Part shown: positions 44,331-52,854 of the stretch, piece after piece
Position numbering within the stretch: the first letter of the stretch is position 1
Layout: every line of letters begins with the position of its first letter
NCBI RefSeq assembly: GCF_014646055.1
Contig: NZ_BMMS01000028.1
Coordinates: 1-64,000 of the forward strand
DNA length: 64,000 nucleotides
Source: Wenjunlia tyrosinilytica
GTDB taxonomy: Bacteria; Actinomycetota; Actinomycetes; Streptomycetales; Streptomycetaceae
Direction of reading: 5' to 3'
Translations under genes and position numbers: made by a program
Notes under the pieces: generated by a model
What the model was told of the DNA's origin: nothing
The model's database searches: none
Seen by the model: the letters and a program-made list of their open reading frames with translations, nothing else

Positions 44331-45485
44331 TCAAGGCAGGAACTGGTCCGCGCCGACCGTCCGGTAGACCTCCGCCAGGCGCTGCCCCACGCTCTCCAGG
44401 CCATAGCCCCGGCGGCCCCGCTCGGACAGGGCGGCGCGGTCGTAGGAGCCCAGGGTGTCCGCGACGTGCAGAAGGGCCTGCGCCAGCGCCTCGGGGTGCT
44501 CCGGGGCGACCGTGACTCCGCCGCCGTCCGCGGCGAGCTCGGGCAGCGCCCCGGTCCGGGTGGCCACCAGCGGCAGACCGCAGCACTGGGCCTCGAGCGC
44601 GACGACGCAGAAGCTCTCGGCGTTGCTGGCGGTGGCGAAGAGGTCGGCGTGCGCCATCTCGTGGAGCATCGCCGCCCGGTCGAGGTGGCCGAGCAGATCC
44701 ACCGTGCCGACCAGCCCCAGCCGCCGGATCCTCTCCTGCAATTCGGGCCTGAGCCGGCCCTCCCCGATGATGCGCAGCCGGAGCCTGGAGTCCTTGGCCC
44801 GGGCGGTGGCGAACGCGTCCAGCAGGACGTCGTACCCCTTCTGCGGGGCGAGGCGCCCGGCGCTGACGATACGCACCGGGTCCTGGCCGATCCGTGAGCG
44901 GGCGGGCAGCGGCGGCAGGGCGCCGGTGTCCACGGGGTTGGGCACGACCCGGACCCGGCCGGGCATCCCGAGTGCGCGCAGGGCGTCGCGCAGGGAGTCG
45001 CTGACCGCGATCACCGCGGCCGAGCCCTCGTACAGCCGGGCGGTGCGACGAAGCGCCGGACGGCCCGGGACCGGCCGGGACGGATGGCCGTACCAGGCCG
45101 GGTCGTGCTCGGTGACCACGTAGGGCAGGCCGCTCGCCCGGCCGAGCCACGGCAGGTGGTCGGCGGCGTAGTAGGTGTGCGCGTGCAGCAGGTCGAGCGG
45201 CCCGCACTCGGCCGCCTCGCGCCCGAGCACCTCACGGATCCGCCGGGCGGTCACCCGGTGGGCGACCTGGCCCAGCAGCCGCGAGGGGCGCCAGTGGAGC
45301 TTGACCACCTCGTAGCGGTGCGGGTCCTGCGGGTCCCGGCCGGCGAAGGGCAGTCCGGGCAGGGGTGGCAGGGACAGTCTCGCGACGGGGGCGATCACGA
45401 CGACGTCGGCCACGGTCGCCGCCGCCTTGCACCAGTCCTCCTGCCACGGCAGGCCGGGGTACATCAGCAGCATCGCGACGCGCAC
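44331..45485 (-). CDS. Glycosyltransferase family 4
   Basis: This 384-residue GT-B enzyme has AMLLMYPGLPWQEDWCK at the N-terminus, LLHAHTYYAADHL, VTEHDPAWYG, VVPNPVDTGAL, RIVSAGRLAPQKG and the donor motif E-x7-E in NAESFCVVALEAQCCGLP. GTG 45485 starts one base after the stop of the GT2 gene, indicating coupling. It ends the wzm-wzt-GT2-GT4 unit, so it likely contributes to the exported polymer. Confidence 0.9.
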   Translation of the reverse strand: MRVAMLLMYPGLPWQEDWCKAAATVADVVVIAPVARLSLPPLPGLPFAGRDPQDPHRYEVVKLHWRPSRLLGQVAHRVTARRIREVLGREAAECGPLDLLHAHTYYAADHLPWLGRASGLPYVVTEHDPAWYGHPSRPVPGRPALRRTARLYEGSAAVIAVSDSLRDALRALGMPGRVRVVPNPVDTGALPPLPARSRIGQDPVRIVSAGRLAPQKGYDVLLDAFATARAKDSRLRLRIIGEGRLRPELQERIRRLGLVGTVDLLGHLDRAAMLHEMAHADLFATASNAESFCVVALEAQCCGLPLVATRTGALPELAADGGGVTVAPEHPEALAQALLHVADTLGSYDRAALSERGRRGYGLESVGQRLAEVYRTVGADQFLP

Positions 45486-45486
45486 G

Positions 45487-46476
45487 TCAGCCGCCCTCTG
45501 TGCCGGCGGGGGCCGGTCCGCCGGCGGGAGCGGGGCCGGACCCGTTGGCGGGCGCGGGGCCCGGTCGCGCGGCCTGCCCGGGCGACGCCGGCGGCGGGAG
45601 CGTCATGCCGGTCACCCCGCGCAGCCCATGCCAGGCGCCCCGCAGGCGCAGCGCCACCCGCTGCCGTCTTCGGTCCCGCCCGCGCAGTGCGGTGGCCGTG
45701 CAGAACTTGACCGTGCGTACTCCCCAGAACCACAGCTCCGGCAACGAGCGGTGCTCCAGCGTCATCGCCAGCTGATTGCGCGTCTGGTAGTACTCGCGCC
45801 AGGGCGGCGCCGACGGCCCGGAGCCCGCGTGCAGCGACTCGGTGAGCGGCCGCGGCACCATCAGCAGGCGCCGCCCCGTCCTTCGGGCGCGCAGGCAGTA
45901 CTCCATCTCCTCCCACATGATGAAGTACTCCTCGCGCGGCACACCGATCTGCGCCACGAGGGAGGCGTCCATCAGCGCTCCCGCGAAGACCATCAGATCC
46001 ACGGGGTAGGCCGGACCGCCCTCCACGACGGGCGGCGGGGTGCGGTGGCGGTGCTTCCAGAGCAGGCCCGGCCGCTGCACTCCCCCGCCGGGCTCTCGCT
46101 GCCAACTGCCCAGCATCGCGGGCCGTCCGCCGCTGTTCCGCTCCTCCTCGGCCGCCGCCTCCAGGAGCACGTCCAAGGCGTCCGGGTCGGGCCGGTCGTC
46201 GTCGTTGAACAGCCACAGCCACGCGTGCCCGCCCTCGGCCGCCGCGCGCATCCCGGCCGCGTAGCCCCCCGCGGGACCGGTGTTGACCGGCAGCCTCAGA
46301 TGCCGCACCTTCGGGAAGTGGGCGGCCAGCATGGCGGGGGTGCCGTCGCCGGAGGCGTTGTCCACCACCACGACCTCGTCCACCGGGCGGTCGAGGGCGG
46401 CGATGGCCTCCAGGGTGCTGCGCAGGATCGCCTCGCGGTTGTGGGTGACCAGCACGGCGCACACGCTGTGCGGCAT
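45487..46476 (-). CDS. Glycosyltransferase family 2 (rhamnosyltransferase-like)
   Basis: This 329-residue GT2 enzyme has VCAVLVTHNREAILRSTL, VVVVDNASGDGTPAML, the DxD-like FNDDDRPDPDAL, and MWEEMEYCLRARRTGRR (the ED/E-Y-C catalytic region typical of rhamnosyl/galactofuranosyl transferases). The last 40 residues are Pro/Ala/Gly-rich. ATG 46476 has GAGGGGG seven bases upstream and lies 11 bases after the exporter ATPase gene. A galactofuranosyl or rhamnosyl donor is a guess from the motif style. Confidence 0.88.
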   Translation of the reverse strand: MPHSVCAVLVTHNREAILRSTLEAIAALDRPVDEVVVVDNASGDGTPAMLAAHFPKVRHLRLPVNTGPAGGYAAGMRAAAEGGHAWLWLFNDDDRPDPDALDVLLEAAAEEERNSGGRPAMLGSWQREPGGGVQRPGLLWKHRHRTPPPVVEGGPAYPVDLMVFAGALMDASLVAQIGVPREEYFIMWEEMEYCLRARRTGRRLLMVPRPLTESLHAGSGPSAPPWREYYQTRNQLAMTLEHRSLPELWFWGVRTVKFCTATALRGRDRRRQRVALRLRGAWHGLRGVTGMTLPPPASPGQAARPGPAPANGSGPAPAGGPAPAGTEGG

Positions 46477-46487
46477 CTCACGCCCCC

Positions 46488-47669
46488 TCAGGACCACTCG
46501 TGCTCGACGTAGACCGGGGCGGCCAGCACCACCGCGCGGGGAGGCGGGTCCAACTCCGGTCCGTACACCTCGAATTGTCCGGCCGGATGCCAGGCCATGA
46601 GGGACTGTCCCTCGATGTGCCACATTCCATAGGCCCCGACCCACAGGGTGTAGCGCCCGCGCGGCAGCGGGAGGCGGGGTATGACGCAGCGAACGCGCGC
46701 CTCGCCGTCCTTGGTGGTGATCTCGTGCCGCAGCGAGAAGACCGGGCTCGCGGTGCCCTCGCTCACCCCGAGGTGGAGCATGGCGGGATTGCGGTGGTCC
46801 CCGCCGAGCACGAGATCCACCACCAGGCCCTCGCCGGTGGCGGGGCTGTCCCGCTCGGTGCCGCGCACCTCGCACTTGAGCAGTTGCACCGGCTCGCCGA
46901 CCCGGGCCGACGCCTCGGTCTTGGCCTCGATGCTCTCCCGGTACGCCCCCAGGGCCTCGCGGATCCCGGCGTCGACACGGACGGTGCCCTGCTCCAGCCA
47001 GATGCCCCTGCTGCACACCGACTCGACGGCCGCCAGGTCGTGGGAGACGAACACCAGCGTGGTGCCCTGCTCCAGCACCTCGCGCATACGGTCCAGGCAC
47101 TTCTGCTGGAAGACGGCATCGCCCACGGCGAGCACCTCGTCGACCAGCAGGACCTCCGGCTCGAGATAGGCCGCCACGGCGAACCCCAGCCTCATCTGCA
47201 TCCCGGAGGAGTAGAACTTCACCTGCCGGTCGATCGCGGTGTTCAACTGGGCGAACTCCACGATGGCGTCGAACCGGGCGGCGACCTCCCGGCGCTTGAG
47301 GCCCAGCAGCGCGCCGAAGAGGTAGATGTTCTCCCGCCCGGTCAGATCGGGGTGGATTCCGGCGCGGATCTCGATGAGCGCTCCGATGCGGCCCCGTACG
47401 TCGACGGTGCCCGCGTACGGGTACATCACGCGGGTCAGCAGCTTCAGCAGCGTGGACTTGCCCGACCCGTTGGAGCCGATGAGCCCGACCGCGTCCCCCG
47501 GCTCGATGTGCAGATCGATGTCGCGAAGGGCCCAGCTCCAGTCCTCCGGGCCGCCTCCGCGCAGCCTGCGGCCCATCTGCTCCACGCGGTCGCGCAGGAG
47601 CATCCGCTGCCGGTCCGCGCGGAACCTCTTCCACAGGTGCTCGGTGCGGATCGTCCCGTCAGGCGACAT
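46488..47669 (-). CDS. Polysaccharide ABC exporter ATPase (Wzt/TagH-type) with C-terminal domain
   Basis: This 393-residue protein has a nucleotide-binding domain (about 1-235) with Walker A GSNGSGKST, signature YSSGMQMRLGFA, Walker B EVLLVDEVLAVGD and the H-loop VFVSHDLAAV. A beta-rich C-terminal domain follows (about 245-393), of the kind that in Wzt proteins recognises a modified terminus of the glycan. It works with the upstream-encoded permease; the start overlaps that gene's stop by 11 bases. ATG 47669 is preferred to an upstream start that lacks homology. Confidence 0.92.
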   Translation of the reverse strand: MSPDGTIRTEHLWKRFRADRQRMLLRDRVEQMGRRLRGGGPEDWSWALRDIDLHIEPGDAVGLIGSNGSGKSTLLKLLTRVMYPYAGTVDVRGRIGALIEIRAGIHPDLTGRENIYLFGALLGLKRREVAARFDAIVEFAQLNTAIDRQVKFYSSGMQMRLGFAVAAYLEPEVLLVDEVLAVGDAVFQQKCLDRMREVLEQGTTLVFVSHDLAAVESVCSRGIWLEQGTVRVDAGIREALGAYRESIEAKTEASARVGEPVQLLKCEVRGTERDSPATGEGLVVDLVLGGDHRNPAMLHLGVSEGTASPVFSLRHEITTKDGEARVRCVIPRLPLPRGRYTLWVGAYGMWHIEGQSLMAWHPAGQFEVYGPELDPPPRAVVLAAPVYVEHEWS

Positions 47670-48537
47670 CGGCGATTCCCGTCTCGAGCTTCTTGAAGAA
47701 CACATAGCCGCCCACCAGGACGACCAGCGCTCCGCCGGCGGCGATCAGGCTCAGCCTCATGTCCGGGTACTCCCCGTAGAGCACTGCCTTGCGGTAGCCC
47801 TCGATGACGGCGGCCAGGGGGTTGAACCCGACATACACCTCCTGGAGCCGGTGCGGGATCTTGTCGAGCGGGTAGGCGACCGGGGTCGCGAAGACGCCCA
47901 TCTGCGTGATGATCGGCAGGAGATGGCGGATGTCCCTCAGGTACACCACCGACACCGAAAGGACGAGCGCCACTCCGTAGGTGAAGGCGATCTGTATCAG
48001 CAGCAGCGGCAGCGCCAGATAGAAGGTGCCCGCCGGGGGGAACCAGAAGACCGCGAAGAGCACCCCCATCACCCCGAGCGCGATGAGCATGTCGACCGCG
48101 GCCACGAGCATCGTGGCCAGCGGGAAGACCTCGCGGGGGCAGTACACCTTGTTGAGCAGGCTGAGATTGGCCGACAGGCTCAGCGCGCCCTGGTTCATGG
48201 TGTTGCTGAAGAACTGCCAGGTGATGAGCCCGACATAGGTGAACAGCGCGTAGGGCGTCGGGCTGGTGTCGATCTTCACGGCCTTGTTGAAGACCAGCGT
48301 GAAGACGACCATCAACAGCAGCGGTGTCATCACCGCCCAGGCGAAGCCCAGGACCGCCTGTTTGTAGCGCGCTCTCAGATCTCGCTCGGCCAGCGCGCGC
48401 ACCAGCTCACGGGCGGCCCATAACTCCGCGGCGGTCCGCCTGAGCCGCAGCCTTCTGCGGAACCTCAGCTCCGGCGGCGGTCCGTACTCGATGTCCGGCA
48501 CCACGGACACGGTCGGTGACTGCGCGGGCAACGCCAT
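47659..48537 (-). CDS. Polysaccharide ABC exporter permease (Wzm/TagG-type)
   Basis: This 292-residue ABC-2 permease has six membrane helices, LVRALAERDLRARYKQAVLG just before the first helix and FATPVAYPLDKIP, typical of Wzm/TagG/RfbA proteins exporting undecaprenyl-linked polymers or teichoic acids. Codon 39 is TTA (48421-48423), making the whole unit a candidate for bldA control at its first gene. ATG 48537 is used. It starts the minus-strand unit wzm-wzt-GT2-GT4. Confidence 0.93.
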   Translation of the reverse strand: MALPAQSPTVSVVPDIEYGPPPELRFRRRLRLRRTAAELWAARELVRALAERDLRARYKQAVLGFAWAVMTPLLLMVVFTLVFNKAVKIDTSPTPYALFTYVGLITWQFFSNTMNQGALSLSANLSLLNKVYCPREVFPLATMLVAAVDMLIALGVMGVLFAVFWFPPAGTFYLALPLLLIQIAFTYGVALVLSVSVVYLRDIRHLLPIITQMGVFATPVAYPLDKIPHRLQEVYVGFNPLAAVIEGYRKAVLYGEYPDMRLSLIAAGGALVVLVGGYVFFKKLETGIADVA

Positions 48538-48781
48538 GCTCCCCGCCCCTCCCCCCTACACGCCCCTGCGGGCGCTCCCGCATTCCGCGTCCCCACGCGT
48601 CCTGCGGGCGATGGCTTGAACGATCCCCGCGACCACTGTGGCACACGGCACAAGCCCTCGTGGCACGATCGAGCGACTAACCCCACGATCGGGTGAAGGG
48701 TGCCATTTCCGGCGCTGCGGCGCCGAGCGGCGGGCGATCCGGAGGCACGTCCGGCCCCCGGGACCCGGTCCCGCGGTGCCC

Positions 48782-49765
48782 TCAGCGGTGGGCGACCCGG
48801 GCCAGCAACTCCTGCCAGGCGTCCGCCACGACCGAGAGCTCGAACCGCTCCAGGGCGTGCTCGCGCGCCGCCGCGCCGAGTGCCTCCCGGTCGGCGAGCA
48901 CCCGCTCGAGCGCGGCGGCCAGCGCGTCGGCGTCCCCGGGCTCGGCCAGCGCCCCGGTGCGCCCGTCCACGACCACGTCGCCGACCCAGCCGACGTCGGT
49001 CGCCGCCGCGGGGACCGCGGCCAGTGCCGCCTCCACCAGCACACCCGGCACACCTTCGCTGTCGCTGCTCAGCAGCAGGACGTCGGCCGCGCGGTAGACC
49101 GTGCCGGGCTCGTCCACGTTCCCCAGGAAGGTCACCCGGCCGGGAGCCGACTCCGCCGCCAGGGCCTCCAGCCGCTCGCGCAGCGGACCGGCGCCCGCCA
49201 CGGCCAGATGCACACCCTCGCTGCGCGCCACCGCCTCGACGGCGAGGTCCACCCGCTTCTCCGGCGCCAGTGCCCCCACGACCGCCGCCACCGCACCGTC
49301 GGGCGGCAGCCCCAGGGCCTCACGGGCCGCCCGGCGCCCGGCCGGATCCGCGGGCGGGAAGCGGTCGGCCCGGCGGGCGTTGGGAATGACCGTCAGCCGG
49401 CGCTCGGGCAGCCGGAAGCACTCGCGCAGCACCCCCACGGCACCGGGCGAGATCGCGGCGACCGCGGCCGCGCGGTGCAGCGCGGCGCCCACCCGCAGCC
49501 TTCGGGTGCCGCTGCCCGCCCAGTGCCGGGGATCGCCGATATTGACGTAGACGAACGGTGTACGGGCGCCCAGGAGCGCAGCGGCGCAGGCCGGCAGGGT
49601 GCTGGAGCCGTGTGCCACGACGACGTCCGCGCGCCGGGCGGCCCGGCGCAACGCGCGCAGGGTCGCCCGGGCGTACCGCTTCGGGCCGAGCACCGGGATG
49701 TCCAGCGCGCCGTCCGGGTGCGGCGCGAGGGCGGCGATGGCCGACGCCCCGGCGCGTGCGGACAT
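48782..49765 (-). CDS. Glycosyltransferase family 4 with uncertain start
   Basis: This 327-residue (from ATG 49765) GT-B protein has VVVAHGSSTLPACAAALLG, VYVNIGDPRHWAGSG, VIPNARRADRFPPADPAG, VVGALAPEKRVDL and the E-x7-E segment SDSEGVPGVLVEAALA. The first strand expected of a GT4 is encoded in frame upstream of the ATG: AVLHLVTDPRRRGAQLL (about 49785-49840), up to the end of the TerD gene. No ATG, GTG or TTG is available there before an in-frame stop, so translation may start at CTG (49829-49831) or the gene may have lost its start. It is downstream of the TerD gene on the same strand. Confidence 0.85.
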   Translation of the reverse strand: MSARAGASAIAALAPHPDGALDIPVLGPKRYARATLRALRRAARRADVVVAHGSSTLPACAAALLGARTPFVYVNIGDPRHWAGSGTRRLRVGAALHRAAAVAAISPGAVGVLRECFRLPERRLTVIPNARRADRFPPADPAGRRAAREALGLPPDGAVAAVVGALAPEKRVDLAVEAVARSEGVHLAVAGAGPLRERLEALAAESAPGRVTFLGNVDEPGTVYRAADVLLLSSDSEGVPGVLVEAALAAVPAAATDVGWVGDVVVDGRTGALAEPGDADALAAALERVLADREALGAAAREHALERFELSVVADAWQELLARVAHR

Positions 49766-49848
49766 CTCGCGGTGCAGGTCGTGGGCGAGCAGCTGCGCGC
49801 CGCGGCGCCGCGGGTCGGTGACCAGGTGCAGGACCGCTGGGAGTCGGC

Positions 49849-51366
49849 CTACTTGCGGCCCGGCGTCCAGTTCATCCCCCAGCCGTAGGCGTAGTCGATG
49901 GTGCGCTGGGGGCTGATGCCCCGGTCGGGCACCAGGAAGCGGGACTCGCGCTGGACGATCAGCTCACCGTTGACATTGGTGATCGTGGCCAGGGCGCAGA
50001 CGTTGGAGGGCACGGTGCACTCGTCGAGGGAGAAGTCGATCGGCGCGCCCTGCTGCGGGAAGAGGGTGACGGTCGCGTGGAGGTCGGCGAAGCTTCGGGC
50101 GCCCTCGTAGATGTAGACGAAGATCAGGACGCGGCGCAGCAGGTCCTTGTGGTCGAGGTTGATGGTGAGGTTCTCACCGGTGTCGACGGCGCCGGTGCGG
50201 TCGTCCCCGTCGAGGTGGATGAACGGGGGCTGGTGCAGCGAGCCGAAGGAGTTGCCCAGCGCCTGGACGATGCCCTTCTCGCCGTTGACCAGCTCGAACA
50301 TCGCGCACAGGTCGAGGTCGAGGTCGGAGTGCGCGGCGGCGGCGCGGCCGCCCTTGCGGATCCAGCCCTTGAACTGCTTGTGGACCTGCCAGTTGAGGTT
50401 GACCTTCATGAAGCCCGAGGTGGCGCCCTGCTTGGTCAGGGAGACGGTGGGGGCGTTCTTGGTCAGCGTGACCTTGGTGAGCTGCACCGGCTGCCCGGGG
50501 GCGGGGGCGGGCGGGGGCACATGTCCCTGTCCCGGCTGGACGGGCGGCATCGCCTGGGTGGGCGCCTGGTGCACCGGGGCGCCCGCCGCACCGCCGTAGG
50601 AGGGGGCGGGCGGCGGAGGCGGCGGGGCGTTGTAGGACGGCGCGGGCGGCGGCGTGTACTGCGGCGGCGGGGTGTGGGAAGGGGCCGGGGCCGGGGGTGC
50701 GTTGTACTGCGGCGCCGGCGGCGGCGTGTTGTAAGAAGGCGCGGGCGGCGGCGTGTACTGCGGCGCGGGAGGCGGTGTGTTGTGGGAGGGGGGCGCAGTG
50801 TTGTACGAGGGGGCGGGCGGCGGCTCCGGCGCGCTCGCGGGCTCGTCGTCCACGCTGATGCCGAAGTCCGTGGCCAGGCCCGCGAGGCCGGTGCTGTACC
50901 CCTGGCCGACGGCGCGGAACTTCCACGCGCCCTGGCGGCGGTAGAGCTCACCGAGCACGAACGCGGTCTCCACGGTCGCGTCGGCACTGTCGAAGCGGGC
51001 GATCTCGGCCCCGTTGGCAGCGTCCAGCACCCGGATGTAGAGGCCCGGAACCTGGCCGAAGGTGCCTCCGTCGGCCGAGGCGGCGAGCACCACCGTGTCG
51101 ATGGCCGGCTCCACCGCCGCCAGGTTCACGTGCAGGGAGTCGGTCACCGAGGCGCCGGAGGGGCGCTTGCCCTCGTGCCGCACCGCCCCGGAGGAGTGCT
51201 GGGCCTGGTTGTAGAAGACGAAGTCGGCGTCGGAGCGCACCTTCCCCGAGGAGAGCAGGAGCGCGGAGGCATCCGCGTCCGGGACTCCCGGCCCGCTCTG
51301 CCAGCCCAGCTCCACCCGCACCGCCGGAGCCGGAACCGGAACGTTGGTTCCCTTTTGCATCGACAT
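49849..51366 (-). CDS. Two-domain TerD-family tellurium-resistance-like protein
   Basis: This 505-residue protein contains two TerD/TerZ-like calcium-binding beta-sandwich domains. The first covers residues about 15-175 and includes [12 protein letters not shown]. The second covers about 300-505 and includes [13 protein letters not shown] and [19 protein letters not shown]. The linker (about 178-300) is a long Pro/Ala/Tyr/Gln repeat. Ter proteins support tellurite, phage and stress phenotypes; in Streptomyces they are numerous and tied to differentiation. ATG 51366 has GGGGA at a good distance. Membership in the glycan locus may be incidental. Confidence 0.9.
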   Translation of the reverse strand: MSMQKGTNVPVPAPAVRVELGWQSGPGVPDADASALLLSSGKVRSDADFVFYNQAQHSSGAVRHEGKRPSGASVTDSLHVNLAAVEPAIDTVVLAASADGGTFGQVPGLYIRVLDAANGAEIARFDSADATVETAFVLGELYRRQGAWKFRAVGQGYSTGLAGLATDFGISVDDEPASAPEPPPAPSYNTAPPSHNTPPPAPQYTPPPAPSYNTPPPAPQYNAPPAPAPSHTPPPQYTPPPAPSYNAPPPPPPAPSYGGAAGAPVHQAPTQAMPPVQPGQGHVPPPAPAPGQPVQLTKVTLTKNAPTVSLTKQGATSGFMKVNLNWQVHKQFKGWIRKGGRAAAAHSDLDLDLCAMFELVNGEKGIVQALGNSFGSLHQPPFIHLDGDDRTGAVDTGENLTINLDHKDLLRRVLIFVYIYEGARSFADLHATVTLFPQQGAPIDFSLDECTVPSNVCALATITNVNGELIVQRESRFLVPDRGISPQRTIDYAYGWGMNWTPGRK

Positions 51367-51534
51367 CCTCGTCCCCTGTTCACCGCCTCGTGCGCACGTA
51401 CCAGCGCCCGACTCAGAACACTAGCGGAGACCCCCGCCGAAGCGGATCCGGCCGCCGATGCGATTCGGGCAGCGGGTGCGGGCGGCACCTGGAATGCTGG
51501 GGCGGTTCCGCGTGTGTCGAGGGGGGTCTTGAGC

Positions 51535-52686
51535 ATGCACGTTCTGCATGTCATCGACAGTGTGAGCCGCACCGGGGGCGCCGAGCAGGCACTGGCCGCC
51601 ACAGCGCCGCTGCTCGTGCGCTCCGGGGTGCGGCTGGACATCGCGTATCTGCTGCCCAGGGAGGGGCTCCAGGAACAGCTGGCCGCGGCCGGGGCCGCGC
51701 TGTTCTGCGTCCACCGGCCGGACCGGCTGCGCACGGCGGCGGCGCTGCGCTCGCTGATCAGGCGACGGCGGCCGGACATCGTTCACACCACGCTGTTCGA
51801 GGCGGATCTGCTGGGCCGGGCGGCCGCCAACGCGGCGCGGGTGCCCGTCGTCTCCAGCCTGGTCAACTCCTCGTACGGTCCCGAGCACCTCTCGTCCCCG
51901 GGACTTCAGCCCTGGAAGGTGCGCGCCGCCCAGGCGGCGGACGCCGCGACCGCGGTGGGGGTGCGCCGCTTCCACGCGCTCAGCCGCCATGTCGCCTCGG
52001 TGATGGCGAAACGGCTGGCGGTCCCCTCACACAGGATCGATGTGATCCCGCGCGGCCGGGACCCCGAGCTGCTGGGGACGGCGACCCCGCAGCGCCGGGC
52101 GGCCGTACGGGCGGCGCTGGGGCTGGACGCGCAGACCCCGGTGGTGCTGGCGGCGGCCAGGCAGCAGTACCAGAAGGGCCTCGACGTGCTGGTGGGCTGC
52201 TGGCCGATGCTTCGCGAACGGGTGGACGACGCGGTCCTTCTGCTCGCCGGCTGCGAGGGCGCCCAGACGCCTAAGCTGCGTTCCCTGGCGGCGGGGGACC
52301 CCTCGGTGGTCTTCCTCGGCCAGCGTTCCGACGTCTACGACCTCATGGCCGCCTCCGACGCGTTCGCGGTGCCCTCGCGCTGGGAGGGACTCGGCAGCGC
52401 GGCGATGGAGGCCATGGGTGTGGGGGTGCCGCTGGTGGCGTCGGACGTCCCCGCGCTGCGCGAGACCGTCGGATCGGAGGGGCACGCGCTGCTCGTCCCC
52501 TCCGAGCGCCCCGAGGAGTTGCACGACGCCCTCCTGGACACGCTCACGCACCGCGAGGCCGCGCACAAGCGGGCCGCGGCGGCCCGGGAGCACTTCCTGC
52601 GCCACTACACCCTCGAGCAGGTCACCGCGGAGATGATCGCCTTCTACCGCGGGGTGCTGGCCCGCGGACCGGAACGCCGCCTGTGA
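51535..52686 (+). CDS. Glycosyltransferase family 4
   Basis: This 383-residue GT-B enzyme has MHVLHVIDSVSRTGGAEQAL at the N-terminus, DIVHTTLFEADLLGR, VIPRGRDPELLG, VVLAAARQQYQKGLDVL and the donor motif SRWEGLGSAAMEAMGVGVP (E-x7-E). It is the first gene of the plus-strand unit leading through the Wzz-like protein to the aminotransferase. ATG 51535 follows a G-rich Shine-Dalgarno. Reading further upstream only follows the antisense of TerD. Confidence 0.9.
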   Translation: MHVLHVIDSVSRTGGAEQALAATAPLLVRSGVRLDIAYLLPREGLQEQLAAAGAALFCVHRPDRLRTAAALRSLIRRRRPDIVHTTLFEADLLGRAAANAARVPVVSSLVNSSYGPEHLSSPGLQPWKVRAAQAADAATAVGVRRFHALSRHVASVMAKRLAVPSHRIDVIPRGRDPELLGTATPQRRAAVRAALGLDAQTPVVLAAARQQYQKGLDVLVGCWPMLRERVDDAVLLLAGCEGAQTPKLRSLAAGDPSVVFLGQRSDVYDLMAASDAFAVPSRWEGLGSAAMEAMGVGVPLVASDVPALRETVGSEGHALLVPSERPEELHDALLDTLTHREAAHKRAAAAREHFLRHYTLEQVTAEMIAFYRGVLARGPERRL

Positions 52687-52755
52687 CGTGTGAACGCCTG
52701 AACACGTCTCGTTATCGCCAAAGTGCTTGCGCGGCGGCGCCATTCGGGGCAAGCA
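52685..52755. promoter_or_regulatory. Two stem-loops between glycosyltransferase and Wzz-like gene
   Basis: GACGTGT (52685-52691) pairs with ACACGTC (52702-52708) directly at the stop codon. TGCTTGC (52724-52730) pairs with GCAAGCA (52749-52755). Either may end or attenuate transcription before the next gene, or be an operator. Confidence 0.4.
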
Positions 52756-52854
52756 TCGCAAAGGGACGGACCACTCGAGTCCGTGGGGGCGGGCTGGGCG
52801 GTGCGACGCGGTGAGCGGCGCGGCGCTCGACGAGGAAGACCCGGGGGGCCACCG

